Numbered from the stretch's first letter, positions 34,807 through 44,092 are shown. The stretch is 64,000 nucleotides of DNA from an uncultured Oscillospiraceae bacterium (GCA_948471205.1 CAOKRT010000002.1:123558-187557), one strand, 5' to 3'. Made by a program: numbers and translations. The notes: generated from the sequence alone by a model not told the origin.

Positions 34807-35691
34807 TTATTTACTTTCTATAAAGTTCGTTTCTATTATTTTAGCCGTTAATTCAGCCGTGGGAAAATCACAGCAGATTACACCGTAATAAACTCCTTTT
34901 TTGAGAGGATACTGCATAAACTGAGGATTAATATATTTTGAATTTCTGTAAGGCCCTTTTATTCCGCCTGCCGTTGAGAGATAATTTATAATATATTTTC
35001 CGCTGAAGGCTTCAGAGCTGTCAAGAAAAGGTTTAACTGCTGCATTCCATTTTTCTTCGCGCTTATAGCCGTATCTGTCCTGAATAATAAATGTTTCGCT
35101 GAAATGACCGCCTGTTTCAAGCGGCAAAGGTTTTGGATTATTTTCACCCTGATCTTCCCAGCAGGAGCAATTTACACCTATATTTTTACCGTTTTCCGAT
35201 TTACAGCGGTTCAGAAGAAGAATTTTACCCCTTACCTCGTCAAGCGCAGGGATGCGGTTTTCAATAAACCACTTTTCCGCATCATCTTTAATATACGTGT
35301 TATACAAATTGGAAAGGCACGCTTCATCAGAACCTTTGCTGTCGTTTTTAAACATAAAAATGACAGTTTCACTTGGATTTTCTAAAAGAAAACGATAACA
35401 GTGATTCAAAACGTCTTCCATATCCATCTGTTTACCGAGACGGTTTGGCGTGTTAAACGCTTTGGCAAAGGCATGCACCATTTTAAGCCTTTCGTTTTTG
35501 TTTTCCGTTCTTATATCAAGCAGGCGAATTCCCATACAAAGCTGATTATAAATATTCGTATTCTGACATTTCGTTATATGCGGATACTGCACATACTGCG
35601 TTACGCTGTCATGCGTGCCGGGAATATTATACTGCAGCACAGGCTTTGAACCGATTAAATTTTCCATCCATCTGCTTAAATTGATTTCCAT
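34807..35691 (-). CDS. Phosphatidylinositol-specific phospholipase C-like protein, no signal peptide
   Basis: About 294 residues. PI-PLC X-domain: catalytic His in IPGTHDSVTQ, MGIRLLDIRT, and the second His in KMVHAFAKAF; the DEVRGKILLLNR stretch is also typical. Bacterial PI-PLCs are usually exported and attack PI or GPI by forming a cyclic phosphate. Here the start ATG 35691 gives MEINLSRWMENL with no signal peptide or lipobox, so it is either cytosolic or exported by another route. Substrate unknown. Stands alone. Confidence 0.82.
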   Translation of the reverse strand: MEINLSRWMENLIGSKPVLQYNIPGTHDSVTQYVQYPHITKCQNTNIYNQLCMGIRLLDIRTENKNERLKMVHAFAKAFNTPNRLGKQMDMEDVLNHCYRFLLENPSETVIFMFKNDSKGSDEACLSNLYNTYIKDDAEKWFIENRIPALDEVRGKILLLNRCKSENGKNIGVNCSCWEDQGENNPKPLPLETGGHFSETFIIQDRYGYKREEKWNAAVKPFLDSSEAFSGKYIINYLSTAGGIKGPYRNSKYINPQFMQYPLKKGVYYGVICCDFPTAELTAKIIETNFIESK

Positions 35692-35802
35692 AAATATCAC
35701 CCAAATAAAAGTATATCACGTTTATTTTGTTTCTTCAACAGATTGAAAAATTGTTTCAAAATATGTATAATTATATTTAGCTTATTATTGTGGAGAAACC
35801 GT

Positions 35803-36249
35803 ATGATTATTTTTGAAAAAACGGGAAAAGTTATACCGGAGCAGGACAAAACCAATATTGCGCTTGCATTTTCCGTGCCCGACGGAACAAACAGGCTTAT
35901 CATTGATTATACTTACGGACCGAAACTGCTTGAAGAAAAAAACACGGCGCATGCGCTTCTGAAAAAAAGCATTGAAAAATACCTTGGAAACGAATACTGT
36001 GCCGAGCCTGATGATTTTATGCCTGTTAAAAATCTGATTACACTTTCACTTGATGAAAACGGCAAATACAGAGGGGCCGCTCACCGCCAGGCAGATACTC
36101 AGCACCATGAAATCGGAGAAGCCTTTGCTTCTCCTGGTTTTCTAAAAGGCAGGATAACCGGCAGCACATGGAAAATTGTGCTGAATGTGCACTGCTGTGC
36201 CTGTGATGTAAACTACAGCATTAAAATATCAGCGGAGGAAACTGTATGA
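35803..36249 (+). CDS. Small beta-rich protein of unknown function, partner of a CehA-type PHP phosphoesterase
   Basis: 148 residues from ATG 35803 (gtggag seven bases upstream). An in-frame ATG at 35743 lies in AT-rich sequence without a ribosome site. The start MIIFEKTGKVIPEQDKTNIAL and IDYTYGPKLLEE resemble the N-terminal domain fused to PHP domains in some CehA/McbA family proteins. Here it is a separate gene that overlaps the PHP gene by four bases (ATGA). There is a CCACDVNY near the end. It probably works with the PHP protein as a two-chain unit (inference). Confidence 0.6.
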   Translation: MIIFEKTGKVIPEQDKTNIALAFSVPDGTNRLIIDYTYGPKLLEEKNTAHALLKKSIEKYLGNEYCAEPDDFMPVKNLITLSLDENGKYRGAAHRQADTQHHEIGEAFASPGFLKGRITGSTWKIVLNVHCCACDVNYSIKISAEETV

Positions 36250-37199
36250 AATATTTTCCATGTGAACTGCACTGCCATACAATACATTCTGACGGAGATT
36301 TCACACCTTGCTCGCTACAGCAGACAGCAGTAAAAAACAGACTTTCACTTATTGCATTAACGGATCATAACACCTTCAGCGGTACAGAAGAACTTGACAG
36401 CAGAATATGTCCGTTTATAAAAGGTATTGAATGGACAACTTATTTCGGACATATGCTTGTACTTGGTGCAGAAAGCTTTGTTGACTGGCGCGATGCCGTG
36501 CCTGATAATATTGATAAAAAAATAAATGATGTAAAAAAAGCCGGCGGATTGGTTGGCGTTGCCCATCCGTTTCAGTGCGGTTCGCCGATTTGCACCGGCG
36601 GAAGATGGGAATTCAATGTGCACAACTGGAATAATGTGGATTACATTGAAATATGGCACGAGGCTTTTCACAAAGGAAACACCGAAAACAGCCGGGCGGA
36701 GGATTTTTGGACTTCCCTGTTAGACAAGGGTTATCATCTTGCCGCAAGCTATGGTAGGGACTGGCACCGACAGCAGAAGGACGGTATGCTCTTCGGCTGC
36801 ACATATCTTGGAATAGACGGAGAAGTGAATGAAAAAAATGCTCTTTCGGCAATAAAACATGGCAGAATGGTTGTTTCAACCGGTGCAGAATTTTCATTTA
36901 CAGCCCTGCAAAACGGCAAAACTTATCATATAGGCGATACGATTTCAGACGGGAATACTGTATTCAGCTTTCAAACTGATTTTGATGCAAGAAAAGAGTT
37001 TCAATCAAATAAAAACATTGAATATAAAACAATAAAAATAATTACAAACGGCAGAAAAACCGTTTACAGCGGTTCGGAAAAACAGAATGGTGCAGAGCTT
37101 ATTCTCAACAAAAAAAGCTGGTACAGAGCTGAGCTTTGGGGCACAATTGACGGACAGGAACAGCCGCTTGCAATTACCGGACCGATATATACAGAATAA
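36246..37199 (+). CDS. CehA/McbA-family PHP-domain metallohydrolase
   Basis: 317 residues. PHP motifs: ELHCHTIHSDGDFTPC (motif 1), ALTDHNTFSG (motif 2), GIEWTTYFGHMLVLG, GLVGVAHPF (motif 3) and SYGRDWHRQ (motif 4). A C-terminal beta domain of about 100 residues follows. Members hydrolyse phosphoesters or related bonds with two or three metal ions. Translationally coupled to a 148-residue partner. Target substrate unknown. Confidence 0.85.
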   Translation: MKYFPCELHCHTIHSDGDFTPCSLQQTAVKNRLSLIALTDHNTFSGTEELDSRICPFIKGIEWTTYFGHMLVLGAESFVDWRDAVPDNIDKKINDVKKAGGLVGVAHPFQCGSPICTGGRWEFNVHNWNNVDYIEIWHEAFHKGNTENSRAEDFWTSLLDKGYHLAASYGRDWHRQQKDGMLFGCTYLGIDGEVNEKNALSAIKHGRMVVSTGAEFSFTALQNGKTYHIGDTISDGNTVFSFQTDFDARKEFQSNKNIEYKTIKIITNGRKTVYSGSEKQNGAELILNKKSWYRAELWGTIDGQEQPLAITGPIYTE

Positions 37200-37208
37200 C
37201 ATAAAAAC

Positions 37209-37247
37209 GGCAGACAACGGTTTTCACCTATTGTCTGCCTTACTTTT
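37209..37247 (+). terminator. Terminator of the PHP operon
   Basis: GGCAGACAA / TTGTCTGCC stem followed by TTACTTTTTTT. Confidence 0.85.
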
Positions 37248-37248
37248 T

Positions 37249-37992
37249 TTAGATTGTTCCCAGTGCATCTATAACCTGTTTTTTATAATGGATAAACTGC
37301 GGGGTTAAATTAAAATCTTCTCCTCTCGGATGTCTTTCTTCAATGATGATTTCTTTGCTGATTCTGCCGGGGGAACCTGAAAGAATCAGGATTCTGTCTG
37401 AAAGCAAAATTGCTTCATCAATATCATGTGTAATAAAAACCGTTGATAAATCTATTTTTTCCATTACCGAAAGATACCATTTATGCATCTGCGATTTGGT
37501 TATGGTATCCAGTGCGCTGAAAGGTTCATCAAGCAGCGCCGCACCGCCGGAGGCAAGATAGGTGCGCAGAAGTGCCGCACGCTGGCGCATACCGCCCGAA
37601 AGCTCGCAGGGATACATATTTTCCGTGCCTGCAATACCGAATTCCTTAAAATGTTTCAGGGCTTCTTCCCTTGCCTGCTTTTTCTTCATACCCGAAAGAA
37701 GAAGCGGAAGCGAAACATTATCAACTATTTTTTTATATTCAAGCAGCATATCCTTTTGCAGCATATAGCTTATTCTGCCGGGCTTTCCCGTTATATCGCT
37801 TCCGTTTAAAAGAATCTGCCCCGTATCTGGTGTAAGAATACCTGAAATGCAATTGAAAAGCGTTGTTTTTCCCGCACCGCTTACACCAAGCAGACTTATA
37901 ATTTCGCCTTTATTCAGTGTCAGAGAAACATCGCGGAGGACAACCTTGCCGCCAAAGCTCTTTGAAACTGAATTAACTGATAAAATTTCCAT
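37249..37992 (-). CDS. ABC transporter ATPase, thiamine-precursor uptake (ThiZ-like)
   Basis: About 247 residues from ATG 37992; the longer open frame upstream is read-through of the preceding gene. Walker A LLGVSGAGKTT, signature LSGGMRQRAALLRT, Walker B AALLDEPFSALD, and H-loop FITHDIDEA, the NitT/TauT family pattern. Energises import with the neighbouring permease and lipoprotein under TPP riboswitch control, so the substrate is most likely a thiamine precursor such as an aminomethyl-pyrimidine (inference). Last gene of the operon. Confidence 0.88.
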   Translation of the reverse strand: MEILSVNSVSKSFGGKVVLRDVSLTLNKGEIISLLGVSGAGKTTLFNCISGILTPDTGQILLNGSDITGKPGRISYMLQKDMLLEYKKIVDNVSLPLLLSGMKKKQAREEALKHFKEFGIAGTENMYPCELSGGMRQRAALLRTYLASGGAALLDEPFSALDTITKSQMHKWYLSVMEKIDLSTVFITHDIDEAILLSDRILILSGSPGRISKEIIIEERHPRGEDFNLTPQFIHYKKQVIDALGTI

Positions 37993-38002
37993 TTCTTTCT
38001 CT

Positions 38003-39016
38003 CTATTCGGGTAAAAATTCGTTTGTATATCCGAAATCCTTTTCGATTGGCTTTTCAATAAGCTGATTATCCCAAAGCCAGCCGTAAAAGCCATTCCAGC
38101 GCTGTGAATCAATATAGCCCCATTTTTCTGCATCGGCAATGTATTGCTGAGAAATCCATTTCTGGCTTGCACGCACCAGTTCTTCACTGCCTGTAAGCGC
38201 ACCGGTATCATCGCTGTCAATCAGAATCTGCGCTGCCTCCTCGGGGTTTTCTGCCGCATATTCATATCCTTTTGCCGTTGCGGCAATAAATGCCTTTGCA
38301 GTTTCGGGATTATTCTTTAAAAATGCATTATTTCCTATTATAACGGGCGTGTAATAATCAAAAATCGGGTTAATATCCTTGATACTGAAATAATCTACAT
38401 CAATATTTTTGGTTTTTGCATTCATAACGCCCCAGCCGTAAAATACCCATATCGCATGGTCCGGATTTGCATTTACATCCTCTGCTTCTTCCGTAACCAT
38501 GTTGGGCACAAGCGAAACACGGCTCCAGTCGCCTCCGTCTGCCGAAACAATCGTTTCCATGATTGCTTTATCAACAGGTGTATCCCATGTTAAATAGGTT
38601 TTGCCTGTTAACCCTGCAGGCTTATCCATTCCTTCGCCCGCCTTAGACATAATACCCGATGTGTTGTGCTGTAAAACAGCCGCCACAGCCGTAACGCCAA
38701 CCGGTGTTTCTGATGTAAATGCCGGGGCAAGCGTATCCTGTGCTTCAATAGAAAACTGAACCTGTCCTGCCGCACAAATCTGTGTTGCCGCAGCATTTTC
38801 AGGCGGCTGAACAATTTTTACATCAAGCCCCGCTTCATGATAAAAGCCCTTTTCCAGTGCTGTATAAAGCCCGGTATGATTCGTATTCGGCGTCCATTCC
38901 AGACAAATTATAATTTCTGTTTTATTTTTATCACTTTGCTTTGTATCTGCACTGCAGGCAGCAAGGCAGAATACCATCACTGCAGCAAGAAATACCGCCA
39001 ATATTTTTTTATTCAT
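38003..39016 (-). CDS. ABC transporter substrate-binding lipoprotein, NMT1/THI5-like (ThiY-like)
   Basis: About 337 residues from ATG 39016. Lipoprotein signal with lipobox FCLAAC; mature part begins CSADTK. The family signature LEWTPNTNHTGLYTALEKGF is that of NMT1/THI5-like pyrimidine-binding proteins, followed by QICAAGQVQFSIEAQDTLAP. Binds a thiamine pyrimidine precursor outside the membrane (inference from family and riboswitch). Its start overlaps the permease stop by eight bases. Confidence 0.9.
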   Translation of the reverse strand: MNKKILAVFLAAVMVFCLAACSADTKQSDKNKTEIIICLEWTPNTNHTGLYTALEKGFYHEAGLDVKIVQPPENAAATQICAAGQVQFSIEAQDTLAPAFTSETPVGVTAVAAVLQHNTSGIMSKAGEGMDKPAGLTGKTYLTWDTPVDKAIMETIVSADGGDWSRVSLVPNMVTEEAEDVNANPDHAIWVFYGWGVMNAKTKNIDVDYFSIKDINPIFDYYTPVIIGNNAFLKNNPETAKAFIAATAKGYEYAAENPEEAAQILIDSDDTGALTGSEELVRASQKWISQQYIADAEKWGYIDSQRWNGFYGWLWDNQLIEKPIEKDFGYTNEFLPE

Positions 39017-39797
39017 AATTCTTTTTCCTTTTTCCTGTTTTTCTTTCCCACGGCATTGCCGCTTTCTGCAGCACACTGATCAGCGCCATTAACAAAAGAC
39101 TTATAACCGAAATAAACACAATTACCGCAAACATTCTGTCAAATGCATAGGCTTTCTTTACTCTTGTCATATAAACGCCAAGACCGTTGAATCCGCCGAG
39201 CCATTCGGAAATAACAGCGCCCACCACTGCATAGGAAGCAGAAATTTTTAGTCCCGAAAAAAAAGACGATGCCGCAGACGGCAGTTTAACATGCCTGAAA
39301 ATATGAAGCCTGTTTGCCCCCATAGAACGAAGCATATTGATTTCATCTTTTCCGGCACTTTTAAAACCATCAAGCAAGCCTATGGAAATCGGGAAAAATG
39401 TGGTAATAACAACAAGCGTAATTTTCGGTGCCATTCCAAAGCCCATCCACAGAACAAGAAGAGGTGCAACCGCAATTACGGGAATGGTTTGCGTTATGAT
39501 AAGAACAGGATAAATTGCTTTATAAATAAAAGAAAACCTGTCCATCAAAGCAGCAGCGATAAATGCAAGCACAATTCCTGCACCCAAACCGTAAACAGCC
39601 TCCTGAAGCGTATAGGCGGCCTGCTTCATCATTACAGTAAAATTACCGAAAAACGCCTTTGCAACATCCATAGGAGACGGAAGCATATAAGCCGGCACCC
39701 ATTCAAAATCACAGCATATAAACCATATAAGTATAACAGCCGCCAGTGCAGTTACAGGGGCAAGCTTATTGATGATGCTTTGTAACTTTTTTGTCAA
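39009..39797 (-). CDS. ABC transporter permease, thiamine-precursor uptake (ThiX-like)
   Basis: 262 residues with about six transmembrane helices and the EAA-type loop (SMGANRLHIFRHVKLPSAASSFFSGLKI). Belongs to the NitT/TauT-type permeases. The start appears to be the TTG at 39797 inside the end of the preceding thiamine-binding gene (32-base overlap), because no other start precedes the first helix. Partner of the ATPase and lipoprotein. Confidence 0.88.
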   Translation of the reverse strand: MTKKLQSIINKLAPVTALAAVILIWFICCDFEWVPAYMLPSPMDVAKAFFGNFTVMMKQAAYTLQEAVYGLGAGIVLAFIAAALMDRFSFIYKAIYPVLIITQTIPVIAVAPLLVLWMGFGMAPKITLVVITTFFPISIGLLDGFKSAGKDEINMLRSMGANRLHIFRHVKLPSAASSFFSGLKISASYAVVGAVISEWLGGFNGLGVYMTRVKKAYAFDRMFAVIVFISVISLLLMALISVLQKAAMPWERKTGKRKKNYE

Positions 39798-40065
39798 TGG
39801 TAAGAACCTCGCCTTCGGGATTATAAACCACCTTAATATAGGCGCTTACACCGGGACAGCCGGCCTGAATTGCCACCTTCTGGCAATTTGAAACAATTTC
39901 CATAAGCTGGTCGTAGCTTTCTCCCTCAATCGTTGTTTCAAACGGACCAACATAGCAGTTAAGACCGGTGCTTTTGATATAAGCGATAACCTCGTCTACA
40001 ATCCTGATAAGTTCATCCTCGTCATGTACATCAGGCAAAACCTGAATTGCCACACTTGCTTTCAT
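39766..40065 (-). CDS. Thiamine-binding protein of the MTH1187/YkoF family (DUF77)
   Basis: 99 residues, MTH1187-like ferredoxin-fold subunit. Motifs ASVAIQVLPDV, IAYIKSTGLNCYVGPFETTIEG and the central helix. Family members bind thiamine or its hydroxymethyl-pyrimidine in the cytosol. First gene after the TPP riboswitch and overlapping the permease gene, so it probably receives or buffers the imported ligand. ATG 40065 follows gaaagg. Confidence 0.88.
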   Translation of the reverse strand: MKASVAIQVLPDVHDEDELIRIVDEVIAYIKSTGLNCYVGPFETTIEGESYDQLMEIVSNCQKVAIQAGCPGVSAYIKVVYNPEGEVLTIDKKVTKHHQ

Positions 40066-40102
40066 AATTTTTTTCCTTTCTGAAATATGTATTCCTCAAC
40101 AA

Positions 40103-40141
40103 GTCAAAAGAAAAGTCCTATACTAAAATATAGTATAGGAC
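40103..40141 (-). terminator. Riboswitch-controlled terminator of the thiamine operon
   Basis: On the minus strand GTCCTATACTA / TAGTATAGGAC with a five-base loop, then TTTTCTTTT. It lies 18 bases after the TPP aptamer and about 40 bases before the first gene, as expected for transcription attenuation. Confidence 0.85.
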
Positions 40142-40158
40142 AGAATTATTGTATATAT

Positions 40159-40230
40159 CGTCTTCACCGTCCATACTAATGCTCGGTTCAAAGGGTATAA
40201 TCTCAGCCACACGGCACCCCTGACTTATTA
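40159..40230 (-). promoter_or_regulatory. TPP riboswitch (THI element)
   Basis: The minus strand reads CAGGGGTGCC, then GGCTGAGATTATACCCTTTGAACC. These are the conserved P2/P4 core pieces of the TPP aptamer (GGGGTGC, CTGAGA, ACCCTTTGAACC). The 3' part, GAGCATTAGTATGGACGGTGAAG, is shifted from the common CTGATCTGGATAATGCCAGCG but keeps the TTAGTATGGACGG-like segment. High TPP should favour the downstream terminator and switch off uptake. Confidence 0.9.
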
Positions 40231-40252
40231 AGTTACTGCTATTATAAATTTT

Positions 40253-40957
40253 TTATCGGCTATTGTCAACTATTTTCTGAAATTCAGCCAGTTTTTCATT
40301 TGACAGCGCTTTTTTATCTTTAAGCGGATTTTCAATTCCAAGCTTATCATATTTGAAAAATCCCATTGTATGAAATGCCAGCAGTTCATATTTTTCATAC
40401 TGAAACTGTTTTGCAAATTCAGCATATTTTCTTATATGCTGTTCACTGTCATTGATTCCGGGCACAACCACCGTGCGAAGCCACAGCCTTTTTCCTTTAT
40501 CGGAACAATATTTGCCGATGTTCACAAAGTTCTGAAACTCTCCGCCCGTATATGTTTTATAGCTTTCTGCATTGTAAAATTTTATATCAAGAATAATCAT
40601 GCCGGCATTGTCTATGCAGATTTTAACCGCATCTGTAAGCTCAACACTGCCGGAGGTATCAAGGCAATAATCAATTTTCTCCGATTTCAAAAGCGGTGCG
40701 GTTTTATTTATAAAATCTGCATTCAAAAGCGGTTCTCCGCCGGAAAAGGTTACACCGCCGCCGTTTTTAAAATAAGGCTTATAGCGTTTGATTTTTTTTA
40801 CAAGTTCTTCGGCAGTATAGTCCATGCCGCTGTCGAACCATGTGTCCGGATTGTGACAGTAAACGCACCTGAGCGGACAGCCGGTAAAAAACACACCGTA
40901 GCGTATTCCTTCGCCGTCCAGCGTTGCCAGACTTTCAAATGAATGTATTTTTGCCAT
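40253..40957 (-). CDS. pflA: Pyruvate formate-lyase activating enzyme
   Basis: 234 residues. Radical-SAM glycyl-radical activase: CxxxCxxC in FFTGCPLRCVYCHNPDTW and the SAM-binding GGGVTFSGGEPLL. It abstracts hydrogen from the PflB glycine. It lies 0.8 kb downstream of pflB on the same strand, separated by a deaminase-like gene and a transposase remnant. Its ribosome site (aaggtga) is made from the last codons of that remnant. Normal length. Confidence 0.96.
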   Translation of the reverse strand: MAKIHSFESLATLDGEGIRYGVFFTGCPLRCVYCHNPDTWFDSGMDYTAEELVKKIKRYKPYFKNGGGVTFSGGEPLLNADFINKTAPLLKSEKIDYCLDTSGSVELTDAVKICIDNAGMIILDIKFYNAESYKTYTGGEFQNFVNIGKYCSDKGKRLWLRTVVVPGINDSEQHIRKYAEFAKQFQYEKYELLAFHTMGFFKYDKLGIENPLKDKKALSNEKLAEFQKIVDNSR

Positions 40958-40961
40958 AAAA

Positions 40962-41239
40962 TCACCTTTTATAATACTTGTCCTTTTGCCATTTTAATGC
41001 ATTGCTGTTTATATACTCATAAATATTGGCATAATCCTCATCATTGCGAACAATATGATCATAATAAGACCTCTGCCATAACATTTTTCCATATTGATTC
41101 GTTGTGAAAGATTTAAAACTCCCAATAATATTTTGTTATGTGTGCATATGGTTATAAAATATGCACCATTGCTGCTGTAATCAAACCCCTTTAACCTATT
41201 CGGACTTCTTGTTTTCCATTCCATATATAAATTATTCAT
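40962..41239 (-). pseudogene. REP-associated tyrosine transposase (Y1/HUH) remnant
   Basis: The start (MEWKTRSPNRLKGFDYSSNGAYFITICTHNK) matches the beginning of RAYT-type transposases. After about 36 codons the middle part, including the HUH motif and catalytic tyrosine region, is missing. In the +1 frame the C-terminal part follows (SFKSFTTNQYGKMLWQRSYYDHIVRN) up to KDKYYKR. Internally deleted and inactive. It ends exactly at the ribosome site of pflA and begins within the last codons of the deaminase gene. Confidence 0.75.
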
Positions 41240-41666
41240 TATAATGCTCAAGTAAATTAGCCGGGTATGCCTTTGTCCAATGATAGGGCTGCAATTCTTT
41301 CAATGTTATAAAAAGCACCGAATTATCTTCAGTTGTTACAGCTACCTGAACATCCTCTCCCCAATAACGCAGGCGTTCCTGACAAATGCCGCATGGAGAT
41401 AACACTTTAAAATCAGATTTTTCATTATCTCTGACTAAACACATACAGTGCGTAACCTTTTCATTAAATTTATGAGCTTCAAGCATTGCTCCTGTTTCAA
41501 TACATAATGCCGCAGAGATATTTGCCGTATCAATAGCAACACTGGTATAATAATTTCCTTTTGAAGTATGCACAATACCTGCCCCACCCCAGCCGGTCGG
41601 GTATCTTTTTTCAACAAGCCGTTTTGCACGCTGATACATTTCATTTTCTATCTCATAATTTCTCAT
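41232..41666 (-). CDS. Cytidine deaminase-like protein
   Basis: 144 residues from ATG 41666 (aggtg upstream; in-frame GTG 41675 less likely). Zinc motifs of tetrameric cytidine deaminases: CIETGAM (C-x-E with the proton-shuttle Glu) and SPCGICQERL (PCxxC). The rest diverges from housekeeping Cdd, and it may act on another base or nucleoside. Between pflB and the transposase remnant. Confidence 0.82.
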   Translation of the reverse strand: MRNYEIENEMYQRAKRLVEKRYPTGWGGAGIVHTSKGNYYTSVAIDTANISAALCIETGAMLEAHKFNEKVTHCMCLVRDNEKSDFKVLSPCGICQERLRYWGEDVQVAVTTEDNSVLFITLKELQPYHWTKAYPANLLEHYNE

Positions 41667-41715
41667 TGCCTGCACCTCAGAAAACGCTCTTTAACTTACT
41701 AAAAAATATAACATA

Positions 41716-41748
41716 AAACTCACCTAAACGCAATGAATAGGTGAGTTT
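41716..41748 (-). terminator. Terminator of pflB
   Basis: AAACTCACCTA / TAGGTGAGTTT stem with short T run on the minus strand. Confidence 0.7.
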
Positions 41749-41758
41749 ATATATTTTA

Positions 41759-43990
41759 TTACATAGATGTATGGAATGTTCTTGCAATAACCTCTTCCTG
41801 CTTTTCGCGGGTAAGCTTATTGAAGTTTACGGCATAACCGGAAACACGGATTGTAAGCGACGGATAAAGCGTTGGGTCGTTCATCGCATCAATCAGCTTC
41901 TGACGGTTCAGCACATTTACATTCAGATGGTGTGCATCCTGCTCAAAATAACCGTCCAGCATTGTGGTTAAATGCTCGATTCTGTTATCCATATCTGTTC
42001 CGAGCGTATCGGGTGTAATGGAGAAGGTATTAGAAATACCGTCCTGGCAGCAGCCGTAATCCAGCTTTGCAACAGAATTAAGAGAAGCAAGCGCGCCTTC
42101 ACAATCTCTGCCGTGCATTGGGTTTGCACCGGGTGCAAACGGCTCTCCGGCTCTTCTGCCGTCCGGAGTAGCGCCTGTTTTCTTGCCATACATAACATTG
42201 GATGTAATGGTAAGAATGGAAAGCGTGTGCTTTGCATTTCTGTATGTTGGTGTTTTGCAAAGTTCCTGATAGAAATAGCTGGTAAGGTCTTTTGCAATAT
42301 CATCTACGCGGTCATCATCATTTCCGAATTTCGGAAAATCGCCTTCTGTTTTAAAATCGGTAATAATGCCTCTGTCATCCTTAACCGGTGTTACCTTTGC
42401 ATACTTGATTGCAGAAAGGGAATCAACCGCAACACTGAGCCCCGAAACACCGAATGCCATAAGACGCTCAACATCTGTATCATGAAGACTCAGCATAAGT
42501 CTTTCATAAGCATACTTATCGTGCATATAGTGAATGATGTTCAGTGTATTTACATAAAGGCGTGCCATCCAAGAAAGATATTCCTTATAAGCCTTGATTA
42601 CTTCGTCATAATTAAGTACCTGTTCATCAAACGATTTGTTTTCGGGAGCAATCTGATCTCCGTGCACCTCATCCTTACCACCGTTAAGCGCCATAAGAAG
42701 CACTTTGGCAAGATTGCAGCGGGCACCGAAAAACTGCATCTGCTTGCCTTCCTTCATTGCCGAAACACAGCATGCGATGGCATAATCGTCGCCGTAATCT
42801 TTTCTCATAACATCATCGTTTTCATACTGTATGGAATCTGTGTCAATAGAAACCTGTGCGCAGAAATTCTTGAAGCCCTGCGGCAATTTACGGCTCCATA
42901 AAACAGTGATGTTTGGCTCTGCGCTTGAACCGAGATTATAAAGCGTCTGGAGCACACGGAAAGAGGTTTTTGATACCATATGATTTCCGTCTGCCGAAAC
43001 GCCGCCGAGCGAGCATGTTACCCATACGGGATCACCTGCGAAAAGTTCGTTGTATTCAGGTGTACGCAGATGACGTACAAGACGAAGTTTAACAATAAGG
43101 TCATCAATAATTTCCTGCGCACCTTTTTCATCAAGTGTGCCTTCAGCAAAATCTCTTTCAATATAGCAGTCAATAAATTCAGCAATTCTGCCGATGGAAT
43201 TAGCCGCACCGTTCTGTTCCTTAACAGCGCCGAGATAGCCGAAATAAAGCCACTGAACTGCTTCCTTTGCATTCTGTGCCGGCACTGAAATATCACAGCC
43301 GTAATCAAGCGCCATAATCTTTAACTGATTCATAAATTCAATCTGCTTTGCAAGGTCTTCAAGAAGATGAATGGTTTCCTCATCAAGAAAATCCTTTTCG
43401 GAAAGTTTTTTCTTATCAAGCTTTTTCTGCTCAATCAGATAATCCATTCCGTAAAGCGCAATTCTGCGGTAGTCACCGATGATTCTTCCCCTTGCATATG
43501 CATCCGGAAGTCCTGTTAAAATTCCGGCATGACGCGCTTTTTTCATTGTATCTGTATAAGCACGGAAAACACCTGCATTATGCGTTGTTCTGTAAATGAA
43601 TTCATCTTTAATTTTATCAGACATTTCGTAACCGTATGCTTCGCAGGCCTGAACAGCGTTTCTGAATCCCGCAAAAGGAGACACACCTCTTTTTAAAGGC
43701 TCGTCCGTCTGCAAACCGACAATAATATCGTCTTCCTTAATAACATAGCCCGGTTTATGTGAAAGAATGGTAACAACCTTGCTTGTATCAACATCAAGCA
43801 CACCGCCCTTTTCATTTTCAGCAATAAGCAGTTCATTCAGCCTTTTACTTACTCTTTGAGTTCTCTCGGTAGGAGACTCAAGAAAAGAAGAATCGCCGTC
43901 ATATGCAGTGTAGTTTTTATTTATGAAATCACGAACATTGATTCCGTCACACCAAGCACCTGTTTTAAAGCTTCTCCATGCATTATTCAT
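41759..43990 (-). CDS. pflB: Formate C-acetyltransferase (pyruvate formate-lyase)
   Basis: 743 residues, normal size. Splits pyruvate with CoA into acetyl-CoA and formate using a glycyl radical. Seen: active-site Cys-Cys in [20 protein letters not shown] and the glycyl radical loop [13 protein letters not shown] near the C-terminus, plus [11 protein letters not shown] and GRIIGDYRR. Strong aaggagg ribosome site and its own promoter. Central fermentation enzyme; oxygen-labile. Divergent from nrdD, another glycyl-radical enzyme. Confidence 0.97.
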   Translation of the reverse strand: MNNAWRSFKTGAWCDGINVRDFINKNYTAYDGDSSFLESPTERTQRVSKRLNELLIAENEKGGVLDVDTSKVVTILSHKPGYVIKEDDIIVGLQTDEPLKRGVSPFAGFRNAVQACEAYGYEMSDKIKDEFIYRTTHNAGVFRAYTDTMKKARHAGILTGLPDAYARGRIIGDYRRIALYGMDYLIEQKKLDKKKLSEKDFLDEETIHLLEDLAKQIEFMNQLKIMALDYGCDISVPAQNAKEAVQWLYFGYLGAVKEQNGAANSIGRIAEFIDCYIERDFAEGTLDEKGAQEIIDDLIVKLRLVRHLRTPEYNELFAGDPVWVTCSLGGVSADGNHMVSKTSFRVLQTLYNLGSSAEPNITVLWSRKLPQGFKNFCAQVSIDTDSIQYENDDVMRKDYGDDYAIACCVSAMKEGKQMQFFGARCNLAKVLLMALNGGKDEVHGDQIAPENKSFDEQVLNYDEVIKAYKEYLSWMARLYVNTLNIIHYMHDKYAYERLMLSLHDTDVERLMAFGVSGLSVAVDSLSAIKYAKVTPVKDDRGIITDFKTEGDFPKFGNDDDRVDDIAKDLTSYFYQELCKTPTYRNAKHTLSILTITSNVMYGKKTGATPDGRRAGEPFAPGANPMHGRDCEGALASLNSVAKLDYGCCQDGISNTFSITPDTLGTDMDNRIEHLTTMLDGYFEQDAHHLNVNVLNRQKLIDAMNDPTLYPSLTIRVSGYAVNFNKLTREKQEEVIARTFHTSM

Positions 43991-44063
43991 ACATTTATCC
44001 TCCTTAATATCATCAGCATAAGCTGTATATCATTTTATCCGGCAGCATCTGCTGCTAAATATA

Positions 44064-44092
44064 ATGATAGCAGACTTACAATGATAAAGCAA
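44064..44092 (-). promoter_or_regulatory. Candidate promoter of pflB
   Basis: On the minus strand TTGCTT, 17-base spacer, TATCAT. A GCAGCA/TGCTGC hairpin follows at the expected transcript start. Confidence 0.6.

Noticed and set aside
37993-38220. 76-codon N-terminal extension of the ABC ATPase
   Set aside because: It is out-of-frame reading of the substrate-binding protein gene; ATG 37992 gives a normal ATPase start.
41972-42901. 309-codon plus-strand ORF opposite pflB
   Set aside because: Shadow of a highly conserved enzyme gene; Cys/Ile-rich composition and no ribosome site.
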